41,488 bases of DNA from Alphaproteobacteria bacterium (GCA_030429725.1 JAUIEX010000014.1:1-41488), one strand, 5' to 3'. Positions 1 to 8,614 are shown, counted from the stretch's first letter. Numbers and translations are program-made. The notes: generated by a model not told the origin, from the sequence alone.

Positions 1-45
1 TCCATAACAATAGGTTAAAAACCCATCAGAGTACGCATAAAACAA

Positions 46-165
46 TCAAATCTTCAGAAACATCAATGACCTGAAGAAAAATACACCGAACAAAAATACC
101 AAAAGTAACCCAAATGCAATCGCCATGGCCTTTTCTGCGAGTGTTGGCCAATCTGTTAACGTCAT
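46..165 (-). CDS. small single-pass membrane protein, 39 aa (hypothetical)
   Basis: An ATG-to-TGA reading frame of 39 codons lies just upstream of, and divergent from, the HD-domain gene. The product starts MTLTDWPTLAEKAM and then has one strongly hydrophobic segment (about residues 14-37, rich in Phe, Leu and Val), ending with a short basic tail. This is the layout of a small inner-membrane protein. No good Shine-Dalgarno sequence precedes the ATG; only a weak AAAGAAA lies about 7 nt upstream. I do not recognise a family. It could be chance, but the charged N-terminus followed by a clean membrane segment makes it worth listing. Confidence 0.35.
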   Translation of the reverse strand: MTLTDWPTLAEKAMAIAFGLLLVFLFGVFFFRSLMFLKI

Positions 166-203
166 GTTAATGTTTCTTTGTCAGACTGGGGGAGGGGGAC
201 GAT

Positions 204-1778
204 GTGGTAGAGGCTGCTGAACACCAAATTAGAAAATACTATAGCTTACTATTAAGCTACGAACTTCGTTCTGAAGATGATCAGGCGCATGGCTGTCAAC
301 GTGTTTCTTCCAGGCAATCCGCATTTCAGAGAAACCCACAAACCAGCCTTTTTGAAGACGATCTGAAGGCGATTCAGCGCTCAGCGCCCTATAAGAATCT
401 TACAAACTTTTTTCAGATTGCGCCCTCACATTCCACATTCTTTGAAAGCCGGGGGTCGCACACGGAAGAGGTGATTCGTGTGAGTGAAAAAATTGCCCGC
501 AGGCTTGGCTTGTCGCAGGAAAGCATCCATCTGACTAAGGCAATTGCCGCGCAGCATGATATTGGGCATTTGCCTTTTTCGCATGAAGGTGAAGAAGTGG
601 TGAATGAGCTTTTGGAGAAACATGGCGTGAAGTTTGATCATGACCATGCCGGGCTGGATATTGTATGCAATTTGCTGAATACAAAGGATTCTCCTGCAGG
701 TATGGAGCCAACGGTGGCCGTGGTGGAAGGTGCCGTGAAGCGCTATGTTCAAAAATTCTTGAGCGGGTTGACGGAGGAAACCCATTATGTGAGGAACAAG
801 GATAAATTGCCGGATTTTATCCTGGAAATTGATGAAAAATATAACCTGCATCTGGATAAATGTAATCACATTGAGGGGCAGGTTGCTGCAATTTCTGATT
901 GGGTTGCCTTTACCGTGACGGATATTGCCGATGTGTTGAAACTGATGTTACGCAGCCCGGATTATGACACAGGTGAGATGAAAGAATTTTTTGATGGTCT
1001 GATGGAGAGATTCCCTCTGGCCAAAGAGAGTTATGAAGAGCTGAAGGGCGATCTTAAAAGTTTTTTTGCAAAAAGAAATGATGCAGGGAATAAAGATCAA
1101 TATCGCATTACCGAACCTGAAAAAGGAAATGTGAAGGTTTCCCAGATACGTGTGGAACATTTTATCAAGCAATTTTCAGCAAAATTAGAAAATAAGCTGA
1201 TTGATGATGTGGTGATGCAGACAGAGGAAAATTTAGAAGAAAATGCATTTAGGATAAATAAAGCTGAACATATCCGAGATCTGGATAAAAATATGGTGGC
1301 GTTCAGTGATGGCCTTCTAAGCACGATGGTGAATGACGTGGCAAGCTTTTTCAAGCATGATGTTTATCCAAAAATTACGGAAAACCATCTGGATGTGAAA
1401 GCGATATTCAGAGTTGTTTTTCAGGATTTTCTACCGAAAACGCAAACGCAGATGACCATTCCGTTTACAAATGAAGCACCTGATGATGTGGAAAAAACAT
1501 ATGGAGGCTTTTTTGTCCCTGAAATTAAAATGCCGCAGGACTGGGATAAAGCTCTTCAGGAGATTATGAAAGATGGAGAACTTTCCCAGCCGGAGAAAGA
1601 GAAAAAGGCTATTTTACATGTGGCGCGGTATATGAGCGCGAATCTTTCGGACTGGGACGTGATGAGTTTGTTTAAGGCACACCATAAAGAGCAATATGAT
1701 AGAATGATGGTGAGTTCGAAGCGCACGGCGCTACCGGATCTGGCGTATCAACCGCCGGGGGATGCTTTTCAGCGTTAG
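204..1778 (+). CDS. HD-domain phosphohydrolase, dGTPase-like
   Basis: A 524-aa protein with an HD metal-binding domain near the N-terminus: H86 in SRGSHTEEV, H118-D119 in QHDIGHLPFSHEGE, and further His near 146-148 in KFDHDHAG. This pattern (RLTHTLEV, AHDLGHPPFGHAGE, FEHN in the family) is that of deoxyguanosinetriphosphate triphosphohydrolases, which convert dNTPs to nucleosides and tripolyphosphate. The C-terminal stretch near residues 470-490 (HVARYMSANLSDWDVMSLF) resembles the region of Dgt proteins that carries the DY..GMTD motif. The GTG start is chosen because the strong GGAGG at 191-195 sits 8 nt upstream; the ATG at 202 runs straight into a stop. The gene is AT-richer than its neighbours and uses AGA, AGG, ATA and CGA codons, which suggests transfer. 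Its stop codon lies inside a short repeat shared with position 21237. Substrate is inferred from family only. Confidence 0.75.
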   Translation: MVEAAEHQIRKYYSLLLSYELRSEDDQAHGCQRVSSRQSAFQRNPQTSLFEDDLKAIQRSAPYKNLTNFFQIAPSHSTFFESRGSHTEEVIRVSEKIARRLGLSQESIHLTKAIAAQHDIGHLPFSHEGEEVVNELLEKHGVKFDHDHAGLDIVCNLLNTKDSPAGMEPTVAVVEGAVKRYVQKFLSGLTEETHYVRNKDKLPDFILEIDEKYNLHLDKCNHIEGQVAAISDWVAFTVTDIADVLKLMLRSPDYDTGEMKEFFDGLMERFPLAKESYEELKGDLKSFFAKRNDAGNKDQYRITEPEKGNVKVSQIRVEHFIKQFSAKLENKLIDDVVMQTEENLEENAFRINKAEHIRDLDKNMVAFSDGLLSTMVNDVASFFKHDVYPKITENHLDVKAIFRVVFQDFLPKTQTQMTIPFTNEAPDDVEKTYGGFFVPEIKMPQDWDKALQEIMKDGELSQPEKEKKAILHVARYMSANLSDWDVMSLFKAHHKEQYDRMMVSSKRTALPDLAYQPPGDAFQR

Positions 1779-1788
1779 CTAACAGTGT
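1775..1788. repeat. 14-bp repeat TTAGCTAACAGTGT, copy 1
   Basis: TTAGCTAACAGTGT occurs here and again at 21237-21250. The TAG stop of the HD-domain gene is within it. The TAACAGTGTTTAA part (reverse complement TTAAACACTGTTA) matches the outer end of the terminal inverted repeats of the element at 14582-14746, apart from one base. Confidence 0.6.
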
Positions 1789-1894
1789 TTAACATTTGCG
1801 GGTTTGTTTCACGCATCCTTGACCAAAGTCATGGCGGGCTTGGGTTGGGGTGGTATTTTCTATGCATCATTGATGAACGCATAGGAGAAGTTTC

Positions 1895-2572
1895 ATGAAA
1901 AAAATGCTGTTAGCAACAACCACACTGGGTGTTTGTGCCGCTGCTTTGTTGGGAATGCCGCCGGCGGCAAATGCGGCCGGGTTCCGTTCCGAGGGGCTGT
2001 TTGACCTTGGCGATAAGGATCGCTGGATTGTGCGCGCCCGCGCCATTGGCGTGCTGCCGGATGAAGGGGCGGCGGTGAGCCTGATTGGCGGCGATGTGGA
2101 TATTGACGATCAGGTGGTGCCGGAGCTGGATTTTACCTATTTCTTCACCAGGCATGTGGCCGCGGAGCTGATTCTGGCAACCACGCCGCATGACGTGACA
2201 GCGATTAATACCAGCCTTGGCAATGTGGATCTGGGTGATGTGTGGCTGTTGCCGCCAACATTGACGCTGCAATATCACTTTACGCCAGACAGCAAGACGT
2301 TCCGTCCTTATGTGGGTGCGGGGGTGAATTACACGCATTTTTACAATGCCGACCCGGGTGCGATGGATAGGATCGATTATGACAGCAGCTTCGGCTATGC
2401 GCTGCAGGCCGGTTTTGACTATGGCCTGAGTGATAACTGGGCGGTGAATTTTGATGTGAAGAAGGTGATGATCAATACTGACGCAACACTCTATACCGGT
2501 GGCACGACCATTGCTGCAGATGTGGATATTGATCCGTGGGTTGTTGGCGTTGGGGTGGCTTACCGTTTTTAG
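1895..2572 (+). CDS. ompW: OmpW-family outer membrane protein
   Basis: A 225-aa protein with a classic signal peptide (MKKMLLATTTLGVCAAALL, predicted cleavage after about residue 27, ANA/AG). The mature part is a small beta-barrel: alternating strands, RPYVGAGVNYTHFY in the middle, and a C-terminal AYRF ending in Phe as expected for BamA-dependent assembly. OmpW proteins form eight-stranded barrels implicated in uptake of small hydrophobic molecules. The phrases PTLTLQYHF, SFGYALQAGFDYGLSDNW and NFDVKK are typical of the family. The start is supported by AGGAGA about 6 nt upstream. It is a single gene with its own strong terminator at 2609-2642. Confidence in family is high; the substrate cannot be told. 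Confidence 0.9.
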   Translation: MKKMLLATTTLGVCAAALLGMPPAANAAGFRSEGLFDLGDKDRWIVRARAIGVLPDEGAAVSLIGGDVDIDDQVVPELDFTYFFTRHVAAELILATTPHDVTAINTSLGNVDLGDVWLLPPTLTLQYHFTPDSKTFRPYVGAGVNYTHFYNADPGAMDRIDYDSSFGYALQAGFDYGLSDNWAVNFDVKKVMINTDATLYTGGTTIAADVDIDPWVVGVGVAYRF

Positions 2573-2591
2573 ACAATGTTATTGAAGCCGT

Positions 2592-3407
2592 TCAGCCGGT
2601 TGGTATTGAAACCACTTTCTCCTTTCGGGGGGAGTGGTTTTTGGCCAGATTCGGGGCCTTCTTCGCGGCCAGTTTGTGTGCCGGTGTGCCGGTGACCGGC
2701 TGATAAAGATGTTTAGAAGCACGCAGCATCACCACGCCGCCCCATTGCAGCGGCATGAGGCTGTGTAAGCCACGAACGGCGCGGCGGATCACGGCATAAA
2801 GCCGCATCCAAAGGCGGCGCCTGAAAGGCGGCATCAACATGGCCATGTGAAGCTCATCAATCTGAAAAAGCTGCTCTTTCAGAAGCTGTTGAACCTGCCG
2901 CCGGCTGTAAGGATGGCCATGGCCGAGGGGGGTATGCTCCGCCCGCGCCCAGAGGCTGTGGCGGTGCGGAGTAATCAGAATCAGCCTTCCCTCCGGCGCT
3001 AAAACCCGCCAGCATTCCCGCAGCAGCTGATGCGGGTGGCCGCAAAATTCAAGGCTGTGATTGAGAATCAGGTAATCCATGCTGTCATCGGCAAAGGGCA
3101 GATGGAGCAGATCTGCCTGTGCGGTTTGGTTTGCCGGGTGCGGCGCGTGTTTTGTTTCCGTTTTTTGCGGCCATGTGACCGGAGAAAGCCATTCCGGGCA
3201 GATAGTGATGCAGGATACAAGATTGGCTCGAGGCAGGTTGTGGAATAAAGGAGTGCCGTGGCCAAGGCAGGCGATTTGTGGCGGGGTTCCACCGGTTTTT
3301 TGCATTAATTCCGGCAACATCCGGCGCAATATCTGGCGGATATGCCGCTGATAAAGCAGGCCAAGCGGGCTGTGATAGAAGGATTCCAGAAATTGGCGTG
3401 TTAGCAT
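2592..3407 (-). CDS. class I SAM-dependent methyltransferase
   Basis: A 271-aa protein with methyltransferase-11-like features: a degenerate glycine motif I (ACLGHGTP, about 46-53), the D-LPF-DSMD segment (DLLHLPFADDSMDYLILNHS, about 99-118) and the post-motif ECWRVLAPEGRLILITP (about 131-147). Motif I lacks the usual acidic D.GCGTG pattern, so cofactor binding may be unusual, but the later motifs are well kept. Its ATG overlaps the stop of yggS by 7 nt, so the two are translationally coupled. The last 20 or so residues are basic and are encoded across the ompW terminator hairpin, so the tail may be a late extension. The substrate is unknown. Confidence 0.75.
   Translation of the reverse strand: MLTRQFLESFYHSPLGLLYQRHIRQILRRMLPELMQKTGGTPPQIACLGHGTPLFHNLPRANLVSCITICPEWLSPVTWPQKTETKHAPHPANQTAQADLLHLPFADDSMDYLILNHSLEFCGHPHQLLRECWRVLAPEGRLILITPHRHSLWARAEHTPLGHGHPYSRRQVQQLLKEQLFQIDELHMAMLMPPFRRRLWMRLYAVIRRAVRGLHSLMPLQWGGVVMLRASKHLYQPVTGTPAHKLAAKKAPNLAKNHSPRKEKVVSIPTG
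2609..2642 (+). terminator. Rho-independent terminator of ompW, inside the convergent gene
   Basis: Inverted arms AACCACTTTCTCC (2609-2621/2) and GGGGGGAGTGGTT around a TTTC loop pair over about 13 positions with G-T wobbles, followed by a T run to 2642. It lies 36 nt after the ompW stop. The same bases code for the C-terminal tail of the convergent methyltransferase. Confidence 0.8.
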
Positions 3408-4150
3408 GGCATTGCAGCGTTGGTGGTTTGGGGCACACGACGTTCACCGAAAATGGCGCTGCCCACGCGCACAAAATCCGCACCCATGGCGGCGGCCAGC
3501 TCAAAATCATTGCTCATGCCCATGGAGAGAAGGGGGCGGGGTTGATGCGCCGGAAGGTTCATGAAGGGGCCGGCCTTTTGTGCCAGAGTTTTGAGAAGCA
3601 TGAAATGGGGAGCCGGTTCCTCATCCGCCGGAGGAATGCACATGAAACCCCGAACGGGAAGCGACAGTTCTGAGATGCAGAAGCGTGTAAAATCAAGCGC
3701 TTCGCCGGGAGGGATGCCGGATTTTTGCACCTCCTCTCCGGTGTTGATTTGTATTAATAAGGGCAGGTGACGCTGCTGCTTTTCCATTTCTTTGTGCAGG
3801 GCGCGCGCCAGTTTTTCACGATCCAGCGTGTGGATCATATCAAATAACGCTACGGCATCGGCGGCTTTATTAGTTTGAAGGGTGCCGATAAGATGCAGAA
3901 TAACCTCAGAAAATTGCGCTTTGAGAGCCGGCCATTTTGCCTGCGCCTCCTGTAGTTTATTTTCTCCGAAATGTCGCTGCCCTGCCTGCAGCAAGGGGAT
4001 AATTTTTTCCGCCGAATGGGTTTTGCTGACAGCAATCAGGGAAGAGGTGCGCCCGTGCGTTAAATGATAGATTTCAGCGGCTTTATTCAGGCGCTCCTGA
4101 ACTTCATGCCAGCCATGGATGGGTGAAATAAGCATGCTGTGACTTAGCAT
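3401..4150 (-). CDS. yggS: YggS-family pyridoxal phosphate homeostasis protein
   Basis: A 249-aa alanine-racemase-N-terminal-like protein (PLPBP/COG0325). The PLP-binding lysine is K43 in LIAVSK, followed by RHFGENKLQEAQ (about 59-70), HLIGTLQTNK, a typical INTGEE stretch and the C-terminal LSMGMSNDFELAAAMGADFVRVGSAIFG signature. The family binds PLP without known catalysis and keeps PLP and amino/keto acid pools in balance. The start could be the first ATG (4150) or the in-frame ATG five codons on (4135); neither has a good ribosome site. It is read leftwards and precedes the methyltransferase in a two-gene unit. Length matches the family (about 230 aa plus a short N-terminal extension). Confidence 0.92.
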   Translation of the reverse strand: MLSHSMLISPIHGWHEVQERLNKAAEIYHLTHGRTSSLIAVSKTHSAEKIIPLLQAGQRHFGENKLQEAQAKWPALKAQFSEVILHLIGTLQTNKAADAVALFDMIHTLDREKLARALHKEMEKQQRHLPLLIQINTGEEVQKSGIPPGEALDFTRFCISELSLPVRGFMCIPPADEEPAPHFMLLKTLAQKAGPFMNLPAHQPRPLLSMGMSNDFELAAAMGADFVRVGSAIFGERRVPQTTNAAMPC

Positions 4151-4337
4151 TTTGGTGCGGCAAATGCTATGGCAATGAAGGATTTGTGACGTTAAAGCAA
4201 CAATTGAGCCGTCAATCGGGAATGTTGGGACAAAAATGCCCTTAGTTCCTTTACCCGTGTGGGCGGATGGGGTTTAAATGCAGGTTATTGCAATGACGCA
4301 ATGAGAGTAGCAACTTATAAACTTGGGAAGAAAAGTT

Positions 4338-5429
4338 ATGAAAAAGTTTTTATTAGGTACAACGGCGCTGGGTGCATTTGCACTGGCTGCTTCTGTACAG
4401 GCATCGCCGCTTAGTGTGAAAGTTGGTGGTGAAATTGATTTTCAGGCAAGCAGCGTTGATCAGGATCTTGATGCTGGCGTGCGTAACGTTAAATTCGCTA
4501 ATGACACCGAAATCCACGTGAATGTGGAAGGTAAATCTGACAATGGTCTGGTTTATGGTGCTGTGATTGAGCTGGAAGCGGATGTTTCCGCCGATGCGCG
4601 TGGCGAAGGTCAGAATGCTGACAAAACATTCATCTTCCTTGAAACCGACGCCGGTCGTTTTGAGCTGGGTAACAACACTGCCGCTGCGGATGCACTTTCC
4701 GTTGGTGCTGACAGCATTGCTGTGGCAACCGGTGGTATTGACGGTGATTGGTATCTTTATGCAACAAGCACAGCTGGCTTTGCCTTCCTGCCTGACCTTC
4801 CGGTTGCAGCGGCACGTGGTGTGAGCGAAGATGCATCAAAAATTACATATTTCACGCCTCGTTTCAATGGCTTCCAGGCTGGTGTTTCTTACACGCCTGA
4901 CCAGGGTGACGGCGGTACGGCTGCTGGCTTTACCGGTGAAAATAACGGTGACTTCGAAAATGTTATCAGCGCTGGTTTGAGCTTCAATGGTGAGTTCGAA
5001 AATGTTGGCGTGATGGCATCCGTAAATGGTGAGTTCGGTGATTCCGAAACTGCCGGCACGGAAGATCTTTCCGCTTACGAACTTGGCCTTGCTCTGACCT
5101 TCGAAGGTTTCAGCGTTGCTGGTTCCTGGGGTGATCACGGTGAAAGCGGTTATGCAACCGGTTCAAACATTGAAGCCGATTACTTCACATTGGGTGCTGC
5201 TTATGACGCTGGCAATGTTGGCCTTTCCGTCACATACCTGAACGGTAATGTTGACCTTGGCGCTGCCGGTGAAAATGAATCTCAGGTTATCTCCGTTGGT
5301 GCTGACTATGCACTGGCTCCTGGCCTGACACCTTACATTGAAGCAAACTTCTTCGAGCTTGATGCTCCTGGTACTGCTTCAGACAATGATGGTACAGTTG
5401 TTCTGGTTGGTTCAACTCTGTCATTCTAA
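4338..5429 (+). CDS. outer membrane porin
   Basis: A 363-aa general porin of the Gram-negative porin (Porin_4-like) family. It has a signal peptide (MKKFLLGTTALGAFALAASV, cleavage after VQA, about residue 22). The mature protein begins SPLSVKVGGEIDFQAS, followed by alternating beta-strands rich in Gly, Asp and aromatics, the FETDAGRFELGNN-like segment (LETDAGRFELGNNTAAADAL) seen in alphaproteobacterial porins, and a C-terminal STLSF ending in Phe. The start at 4338 is preferred to an in-frame TTG at 4323 because it begins the signal peptide and is preceded by GGAAG (4327-4331). Codon use is more biased than in neighbours, as expected for a very abundant protein. A strong terminator follows. 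Confidence 0.9.
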   Translation: MKKFLLGTTALGAFALAASVQASPLSVKVGGEIDFQASSVDQDLDAGVRNVKFANDTEIHVNVEGKSDNGLVYGAVIELEADVSADARGEGQNADKTFIFLETDAGRFELGNNTAAADALSVGADSIAVATGGIDGDWYLYATSTAGFAFLPDLPVAAARGVSEDASKITYFTPRFNGFQAGVSYTPDQGDGGTAAGFTGENNGDFENVISAGLSFNGEFENVGVMASVNGEFGDSETAGTEDLSAYELGLALTFEGFSVAGSWGDHGESGYATGSNIEADYFTLGAAYDAGNVGLSVTYLNGNVDLGAAGENESQVISVGADYALAPGLTPYIEANFFELDAPGTASDNDGTVVLVGSTLSF

Positions 5430-5450
5430 TTAATTAGGCCGCAACCTGAT

Positions 5451-5485
5451 AAAAAGGGCGCTGGTGAAAGCCAGTGCCCTTTTTA
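5451..5485 (+). terminator. Rho-independent terminator of the porin gene
   Basis: AAAAAGGGCGCTGG and CCAGTGCCCTTTTT pair around a short TGAAAG loop, with a T run, about 20 nt after the porin stop. Confidence 0.9.
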
Positions 5486-5600
5486 TTTGCCCGGATGGCG
5501 GGAAAGTTGTGTGGCACGGGGTGCGGCATTGGCGAAAGTTTTTTATCCCATGGATGTAAAAAAAGTTGCGATGAGCGTGCTGCTCCCGCATAGCTAGAGC

Positions 5601-6272
5601 ATGATGAGCTGGCTATTATCCGCATGTATTTATGGTTATCTGCGTTTTTGTTATGCCACATCGCGTGTGCAGTGGGTTGGTGCGGAATATTTACTACGTC
5701 TGGTGAAAATGGAGCGCCCTGTGATTGTTGCGATCTGGCACGGAAGGCTGGCCTACGCGCCCTTTTTCCTGCGCTATGCTAAACGCTGCAGCCATAAAAA
5801 TATACACTGTTCCGGTGTAATTTCACGTCATGGTGACGGGCGACTGATTGCCCGCGTATGTCGATGGCTTGGGATGGGAGTGATTGATGGTTCCAGCAAT
5901 CGCCCGGCCGGTAACGGTAAAGGCTATAAGAACCGCGGCGGTGCGGTGGCGGCTAAAGCGGCGCTGGCAGAACTCAAAGCCTGTAATAATATTGCGATTA
6001 CGCCGGATGGCCCGCGTGGCCCGCGTGAAAAGATGCAGAAAGGTGTGATGCTTTTAGCGGAAAAAGCGCAGGTGCCGATTCTGCCAATTTCCATGAGCGT
6101 CAGCCCTTGTCGTCTTGTTCAGAGTTGGGATCGTTTTATGCTGCCTTTGCCTTTTGCCAGAGTGGTGATGATGGTGGGAGAGCCGCTGAACCCGCTGGAT
6201 GTGGCTCGTTTAGAATCAAGATTAAGCCATTTACAGCAATGTGCAGATGCCGCGTTGCACGAGTCAAAATGA
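5601..6272 (+). CDS. DUF374 lysophospholipid acyltransferase-like protein
   Basis: A 223-aa protein of the DUF374 branch of the LPLAT superfamily. Visible signatures: an N-terminal hydrophobic stretch, AIWHGR (45-49, the catalytic His region), GVISRHGDGRLIARV (72-86), IDGSSN (95-100) and the highly conserved TPDGPRGP (134-141). Members lie in envelope gene runs of many alphaproteobacteria and are thought to act on lipid A or phospholipid precursors at the inner membrane. Its stop overlaps the waaA ATG by 4 nt (ATGA), making it the first gene of the lipopolysaccharide run. No strong ribosome site is visible; ATG at 5601 and 5604 are equivalent choices. The acyl acceptor is not known. Confidence 0.85.
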   Translation: MMSWLLSACIYGYLRFCYATSRVQWVGAEYLLRLVKMERPVIVAIWHGRLAYAPFFLRYAKRCSHKNIHCSGVISRHGDGRLIARVCRWLGMGVIDGSSNRPAGNGKGYKNRGGAVAAKAALAELKACNNIAITPDGPRGPREKMQKGVMLLAEKAQVPILPISMSVSPCRLVQSWDRFMLPLPFARVVMMVGEPLNPLDVARLESRLSHLQQCADAALHESK

Positions 6273-7573
6273 GAGGCTATTTTGCGGTAATGGAACTGGC
6301 ACTTTATCGGACATTCTCACGCCTCTTCAGCCCGTTGATTGATCTTTATTTACGCTGGCGGGTGCGGCAGGGAAAAGAAGATGCAACGCGCTTTCCGGAG
6401 CGGCTTGGTCATGCGGGTTATCCGCGCCCGTCAGGGTCTTTGGTGTGGGTGCATGCTGCCAGCGTGGGAGAGACGATGGCCGTTTTTCCCCTCATCGAAA
6501 AATTACTCGATAGCTATCCGGACATTCATTTGCTGATTACAACAGGCACGGTGACTTCTGCCAAAGTGGTCAAAGCGCGTCTGCCAAAGCGGGCAATGCA
6601 TCAATATGTGCCGGTGGATAAGGTGGTGACGGTGCGTCGCTTTCTGGAGCATTGGCGGCCAAATCTGGCGCTATGGGTGGAATCTGAGCTATGGCCGAAT
6701 CTGGTGATAGAAACGCACCATACGGGCTGCACGTTGATTCAGGTTAATGCGCGGATGTCTTTGGCCTCCTATCAAAAATGGCAGCGTTATAATAAAATTG
6801 CCCGGCGGATGCTGGGTTGTTTTACGCTGTCATTGGCGCAATCTGAGCAGGATCGTGAGCGGCTGGCATTTTTAGGAGCGCAGAAACCTATTGATGCGGG
6901 TAATTTGAAGCTGGATGCGCCGCCATTGCCGGCTGACCCAAAACAGATCGGTACGTTATTGCCGGCTATAGGGGACCGCATGCTGTGGGTGGCGGCCTCC
7001 ACTCATCCCGGGGAAGAAGAGCTGATTATTAAAGCGCATCAGGCATTGTTAAAACAATATCCCGATCTGCTGACGATGATTATTCCGCGTCATCCGGAGC
7101 GTGGAAAAGAGGTGGTAAAGCTGGCGGAGCAGGCCGGTCAAAAAGCACAGCTGCGCAGTGCCTCAGAGGATATGGCTAAGGACACGGCGATTTATGTTGC
7201 CGATACGATTGGTGAACTGGGTATTTTTTATCGTTTGAGCAGCATTGTCTTTATGGGCGGTTCGCTGGTGAAGCATGGCGGGCAAAACCCATTGGAGCCG
7301 GCGCGGTTGGAATGTGCCTTGTTGACCGGGCCTTACACTGAGAATTTTGCCGCTTCCTATGATGAATTATTGCAGCATCAGGCGGTTGTGCGTGTTACAG
7401 ATGCTGACGGGTTGGCGTTAAAAGTGGCCGAATTGCTGCAGGATCATGAGCGCTGCCAGAAAATGGCTTCCGCCGCAGCGGATTTGATGGCAACAAAAAC
7501 CGGCGTGCTGGGGCGCTATATGGAGTATATTCGTCCCTATCTTAAACCGTTAAGCAGAGCCAATCAGGCGTGA
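6269..7573 (+). CDS. waaA: 3-deoxy-D-manno-octulosonic acid (Kdo) transferase
   Basis: A 434-aa glycosyltransferase family 30 enzyme that adds Kdo from CMP-Kdo to lipid IVA on the cytoplasmic face of the inner membrane. Signatures: N-terminal membrane-associated helix (SRLFSPLIDLYLRWR), VHAASVGET with the candidate catalytic base E68, LLITTGTVTSA (about 88-98), ESELWPNL (about 138-145), VNARMS, and the C-terminal domain ASTHPGEEE, IIPRHPERG and GGSLVKHGGQNPLEPA, which binds the nucleotide sugar. The start at 6269 is chosen for its 4-nt overlap with the upstream stop; an in-frame ATG at 6290 (MELALYR) is the alternative. An earlier in-frame ATG at 6107 would sit wholly inside the previous gene and is rejected. 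Confidence 0.95.
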   Translation: MRGYFAVMELALYRTFSRLFSPLIDLYLRWRVRQGKEDATRFPERLGHAGYPRPSGSLVWVHAASVGETMAVFPLIEKLLDSYPDIHLLITTGTVTSAKVVKARLPKRAMHQYVPVDKVVTVRRFLEHWRPNLALWVESELWPNLVIETHHTGCTLIQVNARMSLASYQKWQRYNKIARRMLGCFTLSLAQSEQDRERLAFLGAQKPIDAGNLKLDAPPLPADPKQIGTLLPAIGDRMLWVAASTHPGEEELIIKAHQALLKQYPDLLTMIIPRHPERGKEVVKLAEQAGQKAQLRSASEDMAKDTAIYVADTIGELGIFYRLSSIVFMGGSLVKHGGQNPLEPARLECALLTGPYTENFAASYDELLQHQAVVRVTDADGLALKVAELLQDHERCQKMASAAADLMATKTGVLGRYMEYIRPYLKPLSRANQA

Positions 7574-7579
7574 TAAGAA

Positions 7580-8614
7580 ATGAGTTGGGGTTCTTTTTTT
7601 AAGAAAGCACCGGCCTTCTGGCGCAGGTCTGGCTGGCGAAGTGACTGTTTATTGCCCTTTGCCCTGATTTATTTTGCGGTGCGAAGGTGGCAGCTTTTAC
7701 GGGCGCGGCGGCGGCCTGTTTATCGTGCTTCGGTGCCACTGATTTGTGTTGGAAACCCGGTGGTTGGCGGCGCAGGAAAGACACCCGTGGTCTTAACATT
7801 AGCTAAGTTTTTCAACGCGCATGGTATGAAAACGGCATGCGTTTTACGCGGCTATGGCGGCAAGGAAAGTGATGTTCCGGTGCTGGTGAATCCATCGCAG
7901 CATGACGTAACGATGGTGGGTGATGAGGCATTGCTGCTGGCGGAGGTTGCCTTATGTGTTGTTGGCGCGGATCGCGTGGCGTGCTGCCGGCTGGCCGAGA
8001 AAGAAGGTGCGGAGATTATTCTGATGGATGACGGGATGCACCGCCCGGAGATTTATAAGGATTTGACCCTGATTGTGGTGGATGGTTTTCAGGGGTTGGG
8101 CAATGGTATGATGCTGCCTTGTGGGCCGCTGCGGGATCGGTTGGATTATGCGATGCTGCCGGAGCAGTGTGAGGCCTTTGTTGTGGTGATGACCGGCCAG
8201 CGTGCGCCCGCACTGCGTAAGCGGCTGGAGGAACTTTTGCCGCTGGTGGAAGCGCCGGTGCAGGTGGTGCCACCCGTGCCGCCAAAGGATCGTGCCTATG
8301 TCGCTTTTTGTGGGATCGGCGTGCCGGAAAAGTTTGAGCATAGTCTTCAGCAACAGGGGCTGACTGTGAAAGCATTTGAGATTTATGCTGATCACCATCC
8401 TTATTCGGAGAAGGATTTGGCGGGTCTGAAATTGCTGGCGGAGGAGCATGAAGCGGCGCTGATCACCACGGAGAAGGATCTGGTGCGGTTGCCTAAAGCG
8501 TGGCAGGAGGTGGTTTCCGTGCTGAAAATTGAAACGGTGATTGCCGCTCCGGCGCTGGAATATCTCTGTGAAAAGGCGGGCATTTCCCTCCGTCACGCTG
8601 GGGAGGGAAGCTGA
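7580..8614 (+). CDS. lpxK: tetraacyldisaccharide 4'-kinase
   Basis: A 344-aa membrane-associated P-loop kinase that phosphorylates the 4'-position of the lipid A disaccharide. Visible: N-terminal hydrophobic helix, CVGNPVVGGAGKTPV with Walker A GGAGKT (63-68), VLRGYGG, VGDEALLLA, ILMDDGMH (the DDG motif near residue 150) and LPCGPLRD. The start lies 6 nt after the waaA stop. The stop TGA shares one base with the next ATG, so it is tightly coupled to the acyltransferase. Length is normal for the family. The order waaA-lpxK-lpxL matches the pathway order for Kdo2-lipid A. Confidence 0.95.
   Translation: MSWGSFFKKAPAFWRRSGWRSDCLLPFALIYFAVRRWQLLRARRRPVYRASVPLICVGNPVVGGAGKTPVVLTLAKFFNAHGMKTACVLRGYGGKESDVPVLVNPSQHDVTMVGDEALLLAEVALCVVGADRVACCRLAEKEGAEIILMDDGMHRPEIYKDLTLIVVDGFQGLGNGMMLPCGPLRDRLDYAMLPEQCEAFVVVMTGQRAPALRKRLEELLPLVEAPVQVVPPVPPKDRAYVAFCGIGVPEKFEHSLQQQGLTVKAFEIYADHHPYSEKDLAGLKLLAEEHEAALITTEKDLVRLPKAWQEVVSVLKIETVIAAPALEYLCEKAGISLRHAGEGS

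Noticed and set aside
4287-4321. TTATAA before the porin as a -10 box
   Set aside because: It is too close to the ATG to leave room for the ribosome site.
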